A DNA stretch of 64,000 nt. Source: Heterobasidion occidentale (Eukaryota > Basidiomycota > Agaricomycetes > Russulales > Bondarzewiaceae). Shown one piece after another: positions 1-12,762 of this stretch; the first letter of the stretch is position 1; each line of letters opens with the position of its first letter. Both the position numbers and the translations under genes were made by a program. The notes beneath the pieces were generated by a model. That model had not been told where the DNA came from, did not search any database, and was given only the letters and a program-made list of their open reading frames with translations. The stretch covers positions 2,046,001 to 2,110,000 of the forward strand of contig JBCAQO010000007.1 of NCBI GenBank assembly GCA_039111635.1, given 5' to 3'.

Positions 1-1243
1 TTGCCCTCAAGGAATTCGAATGGATCGGGTATCCCGAATTGCAGGCGGACATGGTTGAGGCCATACTAAGCACCCACCCGCATCTCGACAAACTAGGTCT
101 GATGTATGTTTCTCCCAGTCTGTCACGGACCGTTTGCTCACCTTGTTGCGTGCAGAGGATGGCACTTTGACGCTGTGGGCGTCTCTCGTTTCAAGCATCT
201 ACGTAAATTCACACTGCGTGCAGAGGACGACGACGGATTCGCGGACATGGGCGAAGTGCGCACAGTGTTAGACAACAACGCCTCGACGCTGAGACACCTT
301 GTGCTGGGCGCATATCTGAAACGGACGCATTCCTGGGACAGCGCGTTTCTGTCCGCGACAATCCAGAACTTGACTCACCTGGACCTGTTCGACACTCGGA
401 TCTCACATGTCGTCCTCGCACGCATCGCGCATGCGCACCGCTTGCAGAGCCTTACATTGCACGGCACATTCGAGCAACCAGGCGCGGCATCGGTGGTATT
501 CGGGAGTGACCATATCATCGATGGCCAACATACGTTCTTGCCGCATCTGGAATCATTTCGGTTTGTTCTCGTCGGGCACGACGACAATCTGGCATTGTTC
601 CAGTCGGTGATGCAGTTCCTGAGAGGCCGGAAGGGTCTGAGGCGGTTGGACCTGGGGGGATGCTCTTGGGAACTGATGCTGGGTGTTTTGCCCGAGCTGT
701 CAGGTTTACGGGTGCTCCGGGTACGGATAGCGAATCTGACTGAGAAGTCAGTCGAGGGTCTGGTGAAGAGCATACCGCGAGATATGGTCGCCATCCACCT
801 ATCCGCCATCGTTTGGGATACACCTTTGGTGTGTACGATATTCTTGGAGCTCTACACGCTGACTGATCGTATGTGATGTCTAGCACCGCTTCGCGCAATG
901 GTTCCGCTGTTTCACGTCTCTTTCGATACTTCACTTGCACGGGTCACACATCCGCCGGCCTCAGCACAACCTGATGTCGGAAAGAGAATACAACATCCAG
1001 TCTGATATATGGAACTCCGGAGCACGACACATCGCGATCGCACTGCCTTCGTTGCATTTCGTCGGTTGGCACGGAGAGCATTACGTGGTGGTGCGGTGTC
1101 CTGGGGACGTGGAACTGAAGGAGCTGCCGGTTCGGAGACGGTTGGATTGTGGGAAGGGGGTAAATCTGGGGACCGACGACGCTGCGTGGATGGAACGAAA
1201 GGATGTTCCGATGGACTATGAGATGTCTGGGCTAGAGGTATGA
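1..1243 (+). CDS. F-box/LRR-type protein, 3' part (5' end outside window)
   Basis: Three exons can be joined in one frame: 1-103, 156-828 and 884-1243, with introns 104-155 (52 bp) and 829-883 (55 bp, GCTGAC-like branch site). The frame is open at the window edge, so the N-terminus is missing. The product has leucine-spaced segments (LRKFTL, LTHLDL, LRRLDLGG, LRVLRVRI, LSILHL) and ends with a stretch containing SLHFVGW, as in the expanded F-box/LRR families of agaricomycetes. Such proteins usually recruit substrates to SCF ubiquitin ligases. The F-box itself would lie upstream and cannot be seen, so the family call rests only on the repeat pattern. No disruption is visible in the part present. 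Confidence 0.6.
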
Positions 1244-3366
1244 CCTTACGAGGTAGACCTACTGCCGTGAAATTTGCAGGTTTCTATGTTTCCAGGAGAG
1301 TGTGGCCCATGCCAATGCCAGTGTTTGTTCGACTCTCTTCTGGAATTGATTGTTCTCGATGTCTTTATAAGTGTGCGTTTGTGTCCGCGCCTATTACTTG
1401 ATTGATCACTATAGTGACTGCATACAAGAGGCGTGTCGGTGGTAAGCGTTGCATCTTTCCTCTTAGGACTCGACGCTGATATACTCGTTGTGTGGGCTCT
1501 GACCTAGACGTGCCCTGTATGCCAAGGGTCGTATTCGACTTTCCTGCCTCTTGCCCCATCCGTATCAACGCTGTCTTGTACATCACAGACGGAGTCGATA
1601 TAATTGTCTTATGTCGTTTCCGGCGTGTAAACTACCAGGATAGTGAGTGCGTGTTTCACCTGTTGCCCGTGGTCCTACCCCTTGTTCATGGTCGAGTTCC
1701 CCTACGCTCATCTGCGCTCATCTATGCCGTCTTTGATCCCGATTCCAAGTAGTCGCTCCTTTAGGTACTAAATATCGATGACAGAACATACAGCTGTGGC
1801 GGTATCACTGAGTCACCGACATCCTCATCATGGGATGGCCTCGGTAATGCGTCGGTGTCTTTCTAGCCAGGCAATATAACCGATCGCAACATAGACATCT
1901 GGCTTAACAGAACCATGACAAGTTGAATGACTGTCTCCCTCTCAAAAGTGACAGCGACTTATGGTTAACGCAGTCACAGACTATCGACTTGCCCATTTTC
2001 ATCCCGCTTATCCCATGGGCGATTCGTAAGTTGACTACCTGTCTAGACCATGACTGATGCAGATATCTGAATTTGTGGATGCGGGCCTCCCGATTGCGGA
2101 AGCCAAATGACTCATATACCACAAACTACGGTGCGTTAGTGCAGGTTAGTACTTGCCCTTTTTCGAGATAGGCAATCGCTGACAGAAATGCGGGCGTTTC
2201 CGGTACGGCGGCGAAGATGACTACTAGATGTGAGTGCTTTGTTACTGTTGCATATTGCATACGTGGCCCTACGTGGTTCATCCTTTGAGATCTTGATGCC
2301 GACAATGTATTGCATCTTTTGTCGGCTGGGCTGGCGCCTATTCTACTCAATATCTCTCAGTGGTGGATAATATGTGGACGACTACAGCGCTTCAGCCAAG
2401 GTAAAGTACAGATATTGTTGCACTGCTTCCAATGCTGCGGACTGCTGTGGTCAACTCGCAGGACGGGGCTTGCTGCGGCGAGTAATTGAGCTATCATCGT
2501 GTCAACGGTGTTGGGCAATGTTGGGCTCAGACACCGTAGCATTGGCGGTTCCGTCTGATCTCATGAAACCTGGTTGATCAAGTCAGCTCCATTTACTTGT
2601 TTCGTACGAGATCGTTCAATCAATCTAATGACAAGTTATGGGATTCAAACAGACGGCTCCTGCTCGCGACCGATCGGAGGATATCGGAGGATATCGGCCG
2701 CCTGTTACCGGATCTCGATATCCTGCCCAAATGTCTCGGTCCCGTAGGGGGCAACATTGCAATCCTGAGTCCTGACAAGGTACCGATACAGTCATCCGAT
2801 ATCACTCATCCACATCCCACGGACTTGGTCAAAATCGGCGCTGAGGCCGGTATTCCACTGGTATTCCTTGTGGTGTCAGCTTGAGATCATTGCTGTCGTC
2901 GTTGTATCTTGCTTCCTGCGAGGACCGGTCTCCTACTTTCTCCTTCGATAGCCTGAATGAATACGCTCATGTTCTACTGGAATTCTTTCCTGCCTCAAGC
3001 CGGGCGAATGGAGGAAACATACTGGAAACATGGGAAATCACATGAAGATCTAGAGAGATTGTGCACGCGACTTGTACCAGATTGTATCGTAAAATGTTGA
3101 CTGTCGAGGATGACGATCGATCTCTCCTCGATCGTCAGCAAGATTTGAAGACTTGGGCTATTGCCTCTTTACCGCCTTTGCCAAGTCATGCAGATACAGA
3201 GCTGAAAGCGAGCAAGCCTGTGCATGAAAGCACGTTGGAATTATTGTGCGATCAACTTTCGACGGTTCTCATATGAAGCATCTGTGCACACGGCTACGGA
3301 CTGCCGGAGTGACCACCGGAGGTCACTGCAACGATCAAGGATTTACGTAATAAAGAGGGTAACAGG
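1244..3366. other. Intergenic, no gene supported
   Basis: Only short open frames lacking good start codons or splice-linked partners occur here. Two stretches (about 2,600-2,880 and 3,060-3,275) stay open for 70-95 codons but start with TTG or GTG and resemble nothing I recognise. The region presumably holds the 3' end of the upstream gene and the promoter of the gene starting at 3367. Confidence 0.5.
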
Positions 3367-5536
3367 ATGGGTTCATTGGCGGAAAATGACGCACCGGCTT
3401 CCACAAAACCGCAGCGCTTGACTCCTCTGCTTTCTTTCGCACCTGCTCTGCATGTTTCCTCCTCAATGTTCGCAACACTCTCTTCCTTCCTTCCTGCCTT
3501 GCAGATGCACCAGGACAGAAAATCTCCTGATGCAATCATAGACGAGGACGTTCGTCAACCCGCTGAAGAACCCCAGGCTCAGAGCCAACCAACGGTAGAC
3601 GAGGTCGGCGTCAAGAAGAGAGAGAAAAAAACAAATGAGGTGAGGATGCCGAGATATACGTTGCTCGCCTCAGACTCATCTTCTCAAACCCCTTTAGACA
3701 TTCATCATCGTGAGACCCCCGCCGGCCAAATCGAACCACCCGCTCAATCTACAAGTTCAGCTCGTCCCCCCACAATTCCGAGAGCGTGAACGATCTACCC
3801 TACCACGTCAATCTATCGACCTATCTTCTAATACGTCCCACGAACAAGAGGTCGAGCAGAATTCTCTCACTCGAACAACCTCGAACAGATCAGATGTATC
3901 TATGTACTCAGGCTATTCATCCACGACATCCTTCTCCTCCGTAGCATCCAGCTCGACGAATGGGTCGCGTCGTATGATCATACCTCTCTACAATCTCCAG
4001 GCTCACAACGTCATGACGAATGTCGTTGTCGACGCCGGAACGGACGCGAAAGTGGCCAAGTATATGAGACGTGGGTTGGAGATAATCAACCTTGCAATCC
4101 TCGAACCGGTGGAGGTATTTGGGACAAGCTCCACTCTGAGCATTCAGGTTCCTCCACCCTCTTCTAGCACACGGACGAGCATCGACGGCGGCCGTGACGC
4201 TCTCAATGCCAATTCAGAACACCCACATACCCCAATGTCCTCTGTCTACTCTGTCTCGTCCGCCGGTCTAGATACGCCAGTTCCCAAATCTGCTTCAAAC
4301 CCCTATCGTGGAGACCCTCCCCCGAGCGCATCAGGTGCGAAAAAGATCTTTGGCAAGTTCTTCAAGAAGAAAGCTATATCCCATTCCCCTTCCAACTCAA
4401 TCACGTCTCCGCCCGCGTCCCCATCCCCGTCACCAATCACTTCCTCATTCGTGAAACCTATGCGCTCAAAGACCCTTAGCGCCCCATCGGGACATCCTAA
4501 GCGCTCATCTCTTCTCTCTGCGAGCTCCTCCGTTCCACCCCTCAGTCCACCACCTGATGGAGTCGCACCATCTTACTACCAGCCGCCCAGCGTCATCCTC
4601 CAACCCGCCTGCCTCGGTATCCAGCCTTCCCTCAGCGCTCCATCAAATAACCCACGCGGCAGACCACATAGCTATGCGTGGATCGTGCGCCGATGGATCA
4701 AGGGGTCCGACAAGAGCCTCCTGACCAATGTGATGGGCGTGATGAACAACATCAGCCTTTCGGACGAGCGCCGTAACTCGCGCCTACCGCCCGAAGATTC
4801 GGCGCAAGTCGAGGTACAGTTCATCTGGACGCGCGGCAAGACAGGCGCACGGAAGCGAAAGGAGCAGAGCGAGTCTGCCGCTGCGGATCTATCGCTGCCG
4901 CGTAGCAGGAACGTGAGCCGAAGACGGAGCACGGGACTCACGTCGTCCAATGCAGCATCGACGACGTCCTTGGACAAGGCTTCGCCGGTCTTGGCACTCT
5001 CGCGACAGCAGAAGCGCATGTCTATGGCGTCGGATCGCCACAGCGTGTCGACCGGTGCCGATGGCAGCGATTTTGGCACGACAGAAGCGGGTGGGAGTCA
5101 TGCGGCGGAAATCGACGACGGTGAGGAGAGTGACCCTGAAGACTCTGAGACGCCGTGGACCTGCACGCTTATTGTACGGCGGATGCGAGGGATGCGAGAA
5201 GGAGGGGAAACAGCCCAACACCAGGCGCAGATCCGCGTCAAGGTCGCGACGCTGTCGCCGACGCCGCACCACCCCAAGGTCGTCTCGATGCTCAAGGTGC
5301 CGTTCCCGCTGCCAGACATCGTGGTTGACCAGATGAAGGTGCGCCGGCGAACATTGAACGCGCACGGGATCGCACGGCCGAGTTGGATTGCGGACGGGGA
5401 GGACGGGCTGGTGCTCACGGCGGAGGAGATCAAGGATGTCGTCTCATCGACAGGGCTCTGGCTTATCGTGCGCGAAGGAATCGGCGGTGTGGGGAAGGTA
5501 AGCCGGAAGGGGGACGGCTGGCGAATAAGGGCGTGA
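3367..5536 (+). CDS. Uncharacterised serine-rich protein, 703 aa
   Basis: Exon 1 (3367-3639) and exon 2 (3698-5536) join across a 58-bp GT-AG intron in phase 0, giving 703 residues. ATG 3367 is the first in-frame Met. A later Met near 3505 is possible because the N-terminus is low-complexity. The protein has a Ser/Pro-rich N-terminal half. A more conserved-looking segment around residues 180-210 contains KYMRRGLEI and LAILEPVEVFG. A basic patch KKIFGKFFKKK lies near residue 305, followed by SYAWIVRRWIKG. The C-terminal block of about 130 residues contains WTCTLIVRRMRG and ends GLWLIVREGIGG. No catalytic motif or membrane segment is evident. The lysine patch could bind membranes or act as a nuclear signal. 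I do not recognise a named family. It is probably a basidiomycete-restricted protein transcribed in the same direction as ALKBH6. Confidence 0.75.
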
Positions 5537-5972
5537 ATTGCTTCTTTTCGCCTCCTTTTTTCCTGTGGGCGACAGGTGTTTGGGTTTTATCTTGTTCTTT
5601 CTTTAGTTTCCTCCCTTTTCTGGCTTTCGATGCTTCATATTCCGCACACGACACATCTATGACCATTTTCTCATATGCTCACTGCTTTACTACTATAGTC
5701 TTGCGCCGGGGTATCGCCTTGAAGCGCCTTGAGTATGGAACACGTCTAGTTAATTATTTATCACTCGTGAAAACAATTCATAATTGCGCTGATAAGCGTC
5801 TCCACTTGTCTTTTCTTGGCTTGATGAAAAGCTGAAGCTGGAATGGGATATATAAGTGGTCATGGACCCATAGCTACGTCACCCTTACCTGCCACGCGAG
5901 CTTATCACGCGTCATTCTTGAACTTGCCATGGCCCATGTCTCAAACTCTTGCCCAACTATTCATCATTTACC
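5537..5972. other. Intergenic spacer upstream of ALKBH6
   Basis: This 436-bp pyrimidine-rich spacer follows the stop at 5536 and should contain the terminator of that gene and the promoter of the next. No clear TATA box was found at a convincing distance. A GGGATATATAAGTGG stretch at about 5844-5858 is the best TATA-like candidate, about 120 bp before the ALKBH6 ATG. Confidence 0.4.
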
Positions 5973-7279
5973 ATGCACGAAACAACCCTCCAGTCTCATT
6001 TGCTACCAGGCTCGAATGTCACATATTACATACCAGATTTCGTGACCAAGGAAGAGGAAACTTACCTGCTGCGCAAGGTACGTGTGTATTTTTCCCCTAC
6101 AAGGAGGCGTTAGGGCGCCGACTGATCAAGGCCTGTTTGGGACTCTTCGAAAGATACAGGAAACCCCCAAACAGAAGTGGAGGCAGCTTGCCAATCGTCG
6201 GTGTGCTCCCATATGCTTCTCATGGGAAACTCGCCTTGATCTCATTACACGCTTTCGGGCGTATCTCGTTTCCTCACGGTCTTCAATACATATGGCAGGC
6301 TACAGACATGGGGTAAGTGATCACTCTCGGATTAGACATGGGTCGCGTGTACGTCCAAACAATCAGCAAGAAAAAGTTGTCAATTAGTGTGTGGCCGTCT
6401 CGGAGGGATGCGAACCCTGAGACAATCAAAATCTTCTCCGTCTGTACTTACAGGTTCCTCCAAAGCGATATTGACGAGGGCGCATCGCCCATCTGCCACA
6501 GGTGGCGAACTGACGCCCAAGAATGCTCTCATCCCTGACGCTCTACCGCCCTTCCTCTCCGAATTGTAAGATCCGACGTACACCCATTCTACCGTCCTCA
6601 GTAATTTTAGCTTGCCTCAGTCCCGATATCATCTCACGTATTGAAGCCACCGGTGTGTTTGCTGATTCCCCGCATCACCGCCCAAACCATGTTATTTTGA
6701 ACGAGGTACACACCTTTATGACCGTCCATCAAATAGTCTCATAATATATGTTATTCGCATCCGCAGTATCATCCAGGACAGGGAATCATGGTTCGTTCCA
6801 CCTTTTGCATCTCCCTCGGAGATTCTCTCACAAACGAACAGCCTCACGAGGATGGCCCTTCCTACCATCCGGTCGTGGCGACACTTTCCCTGGGCTCACA
6901 TACAGTTATGCACTACTACCAATATACCCCGTCTGTGAGCCCCGACGATGGTCAGCACGGCCGCACGATCGATACTAGGCCCTCGCTTTCTCTCTTATTG
7001 GAGCCGCGCAGCCTTGTGATCACCACCTCTGCACTGTATACTGATCATTTGCATGGTATATCCGAAGTCGGAGAAGACCACTTGATCGCGCACGACGGTG
7101 GAAGAAATGATGGTGAAACAGTGGGCATACGAGTCGCAAATTACGAGATGATCAAGGGAGAGGACGAGAAAAAAGTGGTCATGCACGGAGGAACTCTGCG
7201 ACGGCAGACAAGGTATAGTCTTACGTGTCGGGATGTAGGGAAGGTCGTCAGTATTAGGCCTGGCGTGGCGAGGAAATGA
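5973..7279 (+). CDS. ALKBH6: AlkB homologue 6, Fe(II)/2-oxoglutarate dioxygenase
   Basis: Seven exons sum to 258 aa: 5973-6077, 6154-6200, 6299-6312, 6502-6565, 6621-6705, 6767-6790 and 6842-7279. The N-terminal YYIPDFVTKEEE, the PHEDGP motif supplying the metal-binding His and Asp, the YHPVVATLSLGSHT strand, SLLLEPRSL, and the distal LHGI histidine all match the ALKBH6 layout (human protein 238 aa). The C-terminal RRQTRYSLTCR supplies the arginines that hold 2-oxoglutarate. AlkB-family enzymes oxidatively demethylate nucleic acids or proteins; the ALKBH6 substrate is poorly defined. Exon 3 is only 14 nt, and intron 3 (6313-6501, 189 bp) is unusually long for this window. The gene converges on the deaminase gene, with about 215 bp between stops. 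Confidence 0.93.
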
Positions 7280-7494
7280 CACGAAGACCAAACAATACCT
7301 CAATGAGTCTGAAACGAAAAGATACATTGCTTGTTAGCCTCGGCTGCGGTTTGCCAGGATTCGAAGAGGATTCAAAAAGCATGTTGATCATCGGTAGGGA
7401 AGAAGTACGATTTTGTCTCGTGTTCAAATCCAATGATACACATCATGATTCCATGATAGATTCTGCGACAGACACATTCGCCTGTCAAAAAATA

Positions 7495-8345
7495 TCACAG
7501 CTCCTGTAAAGATGAATCAGTCAACGATGTGCTGATAGTGAAGAAACACACTCACCAGTCCAGAATATAGTCGAAGATCAGCGCGAGTCTCATACACCTC
7601 TTTCTTTGCGCTGTTCACCTTTACCACCTCGAACTTTCCCTGATCTGCGTCCCAGTGAAAGATTCTTTTCACACCAGCCCAGCGACACCACTCAAGGCAC
7701 CGCCAACAGGGCATCGCGCTTCCCATCCCCCGCTTCGTCACCCGCGCGACGTAGATATCCGCCCCGTTTACACGTGGATCTCGCCGACGGGAGTTCCAGT
7801 CTCTGTCAACCTCGCCTGGTCTGATGGCACCTTGATCGCCAGGAGGCGAACGTGGCTCATTTCGCTCCCTCACCCCACCCGCTCCATCGCCGCCTTCACT
7901 TCCACATCCGCTACCGTGACGCTCCTGCAACTTCCGCCCACGCTTTGAACTGCCAACGCTCTGTCGCTTCGCGTGTGTCCTCCGACCAGAAGAATCGACT
8001 CTATAAAACCCATTGCCCCTCGCCGGCGAGAACGGAGGCGAACGACCCTTTAAGTGTGTCCCCTGTTTCTCGTTGTGGATCCGACACGACTCGCGCACCC
8101 TGCGTGCGGAACGAGGGAGACATGCCCGTAACGCTAAAGATGGCGTGCATCTCGGCATGCATGGACACGGGCTTGCGATGTCCGCAGGTGCGAGCGTCGG
8201 CACCATCGTAGTGCGTTCGGTGATGGTTGTACCCGCTTGAGATAACTTTACCGCCTTTGACGAGGACGGCGCCGAGAGTGTAACACATCGGGCTTTTGGT
8301 GGCGGCGTCGGTACACTGTGAGAGGTAGAACTGCGTCTTGTTCAT
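7495..8345 (-). CDS. CMP/dCMP-type deaminase-domain protein, splicing unresolved
   Basis: Read on the minus strand from ATG 8345, the protein begins MNKTQFYLSQC. It continues through TLGAVLVKGGKVISSGYNHH to HAEMHAIF, which holds the zinc-binding His and proton-shuttling Glu. A second exon in another frame supplies the PCWRCLEWC zinc-cysteine motif and VKRIFHW. The last intron is 7504-7555, leaving a 9-nt terminal exon (Glu-Leu-stop at 7495-7503). The zinc motifs are separated by a long charged linker of more than 100 residues. Across that linker the reading frame changes between about 8200 and 7800. The upstream frame meets a TAG near 8003 but looks coding again after it (ERWQFKAW), so I infer at least two small introns not placed here. 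Deaminase fold is certain; the substrate (free nucleotide or RNA) is not. Confidence 0.75.
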
Positions 8346-8810
8346 CGTAAATTGAATTGTACCCTGCTGATCCAGCTTGACTTTAGAATGCACCTTCAGA
8401 AGGTATTCGATGGCATAGGAGACATAGAAAACTCACACAAAAATCTGCGTTGATGTAGTTGATTGCTCAGCTGAAAAAAATTTGACGCTGAGTACTGGAT
8501 GTGGCCACTGGCCGACTTGTCGATTGGTTCGTATAGTTCTTCGAAGAGTTGGTTGGTCGAGATAACGCGCACTTATTGGTCGAGCTGACAGAGACCGGCC
8601 TGGGCGGCCCGCCTTAAAGCGCATGCAGGTAGTATGTAGGTTCCCAAGCGAAGAAGGTTGTGCTATATGTGACCAACTAATCTAAGTATCTTTCCTATAG
8701 GTATGCTAAAGAACAATCCACCGCACCCTCCAAGTTCTTCTCTTATGCAGAACGATATCCAAAATGAAGGATCTCCGATAAAATGAGTATTAGGAGGCCC
8801 ACCAAGTAAG
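8346..8810. other. Spacer between CHO2 3' end and deaminase 5' end
   Basis: Both neighbours run on the minus strand, so this 465-bp spacer carries the deaminase promoter and the CHO2 terminator. A small upstream non-coding or coding exon of the deaminase gene could lie near 8346-8430, where GTGAGT and CAG motifs occur. Nothing else was recognised. Confidence 0.4.
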
Positions 8811-11800
8811 TTAAGACTCCAATATCTCTTTTGATGCCAAAATCCGATGAGCGAGTGCAGACAAATTTGCATCCGCCATGATCACCTCAGGGGTATACTC
8901 CACCTCGAATACCTGTTCGATCGCGCGTGCAATTCTCTTTGCCTGACGCTCTGACCAAAAACGGAAATCATCGCGGGTGCGACCGTTCCCATCTTCCTCG
9001 CCTTCTGAATTCTCGTCTGTGTTGAGATCCGTTCGGCAAGATAGAGGGATGAGTGAAGGGTCGGAGTCAAGACAGAGAGGTACGATGTTCATCAGCGACG
9101 ATCGAACCGAGCTAAAGTCCAGCGTCCCGAGTTTGTTCACTGCGACAAAAGGAGCAGAAAGCCCATCAGTTATCAAGCCAAAGCTCCCACGGCATGATAT
9201 GTAGTACCGTAAATTTCGAGAGGGCCATCGAGGCTAAGCACGTTATACTTGCCGTCATGGTGATAGCGAACCTGTTCGGGTTGGAGATGCATAAGATCCA
9301 AACGCCTGTAGATGTCCAATAGCGTACCTCATATTTTCCGATCTGCCATGGTAATGCATCTCCCTGGAACACCACTTTACCGCTCTCAGGTTCGTTGCCT
9401 TCCTTTTTGCTACTGTCCGAGCCAATTGGCACGTCGCCTTCCCACTGCTCATTGTGTACAGGCACCCACATCCCCAACGACGATGTCTTAGTGATGAGTT
9501 TCGACTGATTGGCTCCAACCTAGGTGTCAAGCATAGTCAGCAATCTTGTGCATCTGGGTAAAAACCCCGTTTGAGTGCATACTCGATATATTCCGATCCA
9601 ATCGCGGCGAGAGTGATTGACAGGAGCCTGCCATTGCACGGTAATCTGTTGGCCCAGGTGGAAGCGCAACTGGCCGCCCGCGTGGTTGGAAGCTATAGAG
9701 ATTTTGTACTTGTCCGTCTCGTATGAAGACAGATCATTTGCGACGCGCCTAAAGATTCATCCATAAAAAATTATATACGAAGGAGATGTAGATACGACGC
9801 ACGTAATCACGAGTTTCTCTCTAGATTGTTGAAGAAGGAATTTCGTGTCCTGGACGACTTCCGAAATCTTCGGGCGCGCTGGGCAGGAGGGGGATCAGCT
9901 TTGAGCCTGACGCTCGAAACATCCGGTAGAACCGTCCTCATACATTTTGCCAAAAACTCTTCTACGACTTCTGCGGTCTCCTCGTACACCTTGTCGAACG
10001 TGCCCTTGACTTCCCTTGCAACGCGCCGAATTTCTGGTCCATGACGTCCGGCGCGCGTTTCGAGGAGCCTCGCGTTCTTACGGGCAACTTTCTTGAACAC
10101 CTTGACAAATCCAGCATCCTGACGGAGCGAATCGCCGTACAACTTGCGCATGTGAGGACTGCAGATGATGTCAGCGATGGATTGAATTCGGTATAAGGTA
10201 TTGTGCACTGTGAGGAAGATGCGCACTTTTCGACATTGCGAAGGAACCACCAATACGAAAGGTGCCGTACAAATGCAAGCACATAGACCAATTTGCTGTC
10301 GCTGATGAGAGCGAGGCCAAAGAATGCGGCTCCAGAAACTATTTCCGGATTGTTGAGGTAGCTATGAGAAGAATTGAAGAATTATCAATCAGGTCATCGG
10401 GAGATTTAAAACAAATGAGCCTTGGCGCTCACCGGTAGATGCCAGAGTAATCTAGGTTGGATGGGAAGTCCTCCATGAAGAAATCTCCGTAGAACCACCC
10501 TATATTGCCTTGAGTAGGTGCCTTATACCTTAAGTGGGAAGTCAACGCACCGAATACACCGAGAACCTCAAAGGACTCTTTCGATGCCCAAACATGCAAG
10601 GCGATGAGGATCTGAGATTATATTTCATATTTTGAAAAAGGATGACATGGCGACGATCGCTTACAGCACCCATTGTATGGCGAAGAAGTTCGTTCCCCAC
10701 AGTCCAGTCGTTCGGGATTGAATATGTCTTCCAAACCAGTCCACAAAACGAGACTGAGAAACAAGCCAGTTCAGAGGTTCGACAATCGTCCAGCTGTCTG
10801 CTACACACTCACTGTATGTCATGCACATGCTCAAATTATAGATCGCCTTCCAGTTTGTAAAAGCTTCTTGAATTGCACCCTTACCGCCGTCACGCTGCGG
10901 GTAATGATAGTGCTTCATGAAATGCCTCACAAGAGACTTCTTTTCGCTTTGACCCTGCAGGACAAGTCCAAGACCAAAACAATGGAAAAGGCACCAGGAA
11001 AGCGCATGCGTGAAGTGGAGACCGAGCGTTGCCCGGTGGGACAAAGAAGGAATGAATATCGACGCTAATGGGTAGAACATTGCGAGGAGGAGCATGAAGT
11101 CAGAAGCCCTAGCAAGAAAGATACAGAACTTCATTACAGCCAGATACGATGTGAAACGGAAGAGTGTAGCATACCTGAAAACGTCAAGATTGTGCATGAA
11201 TATGGTATCCTTTCTGAAGTATCTGTTCAAGAGATCATGATGTGACATGGGAGACCTGCTCCTCTGTTTCGTGATGACAGGCTGTGCCGACGTAGTCGTC
11301 TTTCGACGCCTCGCGTTGCCGTCGTACTCGGTCTCCGTTTCAGTCTCGGTGGCCGTCTCTCCATCAGTGATAGAGGGCGTCGAGAGTATGTCAGACGGAT
11401 CAGAGAATGAACGCCCGCGATTTGAGTGTTCAGCGATGTTTACATGCGACGGCAATTCCTTGCGCTGTAATGGCACACGCTCTGCAAGGGGCTTTCGCTG
11501 ACCGTACTTTCTCTCGATGTCTGCAGATAGTAATTGAGCTGTCGTTCGACGGGTATACAAGATGACAGACTGACGAGGATTCTCGAACATCACTAAAAAG
11601 GCGAATTGGGCTGCGTGGGCTGCTAGGCTGACAAATAGAACTGGGTAACTGCCCACGATCATTGATAAACCATAGAACCACGCGTAGCCTATATAGAGTA
11701 GATTCCGTTAGACATTACAGACAATAAAGCTAACCTGTCTTACCGACAGAGTACATCGGGTGAGGGGCCAGCTCGAAAACACCGTCGAAGACAAGATTTC

Positions 11801-12762
11801 CGCGCTGGAAGAAGCAGTCGCCCCAGTACCAGCCGTAGTCTTTGACAACATGGTGAGCTTCAGATTTTACCCAAAGGTTGAAGCCAATGAGAAGGACGCC
11901 TCCAATCCACCTAAATAATATAAACATCAGATAAAACAGAGTTCGTGACGACATAGAACGCGTTACCTCAAAGCGTGTACAAATATTGAAAGCCCTTCGG
12001 GAACCCGGAAGCAGGCAAAAGTAAACAGGCAATAAGACATAAAGTCACTAGAAAACGTGATTAGCATTGGCACATTTAAGCAGAGAACTGCACGTGCTTG
12101 ATCAGTATCACATCTACGGCCTGACGGAAGAGCAGCCAGGTATTGTATTCTAGAGGCAATTCCTGTGAATAATCATGAGTTTCGATAATTGGGAGAGGAA
12201 AAGAGAAAACCGACATCAAAGGAGTAATCCTTGCCCATCTTACCCACAAGCTGATTCTTAATCCAGTTCCTGACCTCGGGCCTGCGCTCCTCATCCAACC
12301 AACCCAGCCTCTGCACTTCTCTGACGATCCATTTCTTCTTGCTCTGTTTCGTCAGAACGTAGCCTAAACCAGCGTCATAGGCAGCTCTCCAGAAGGCAAA
12401 GTACAAGAAGAAGAAAATCTTCCTCGGAGTGCGTGGCAGTATGGCGAAGAGAACAAGCTGAAGAGCCAAAAGTGCAATGTTGAGGATGTCGAGATGTGAC
12501 TTTGGGTGCGCAGGATGTAATAAGGCGGTCACGACGTCGTGAGTAGTTGGTACACGAAATACTGCGCGGGGACAAATATTGCAGCTCAATTTGACACGTA
12601 GAGCTTGCCAGCAGCTGCCAGCGTACCTTCGCCGCTAGGGGTCTTCCCCCACACGACCTCCATGCTTTTATCGTGATCTCCGGACAAAGCGCTGTCCACG
12701 GATGGTGCCTCCGACACCTTTGAAGGCCTGTGCCGCAGACCGTCCTGGGTAGCGAGTGACAT
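8811..12762 (-). CDS. CHO2: Phosphatidylethanolamine N-methyltransferase
   Basis: Eighteen exons resolve to an intact 984-aa frame. Exon starts/ends (descending) are 12762-12627, 12561-12215, 12162-12089, 12047-11967, 11910-11744, 11688-11575, 11520-11175, 11108-10813, 10753-10665, 10611-10551, 10499-10433, 10361-10227, 10158-9944, 9878-9803, 9748-9583, 9519-9328, 9271-9208 and 9139-8811. CHO2 catalyses the first S-adenosylmethionine-dependent methylation of phosphatidylethanolamine in the ER membrane. Family marks are multiple hydrophobic segments, [11 protein letters not shown], the methyltransferase signature [12 protein letters not shown], the ENPHIERKYG step, and the second half-domain with [20 protein letters not shown] and GWFYGDFF. 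A Ser/Thr-rich cytosolic loop lies between the halves. The C-terminal third matches the soluble extension of fungal CHO2. Introns are 41-66 bp. No damage is seen. Confidence 0.96.

Noticed and set aside
6400..6425. tRNA-like GATGCGAACCC motif in ALKBH6 intron 3
   Set aside because: No acceptor or anticodon stem could be folded around it.
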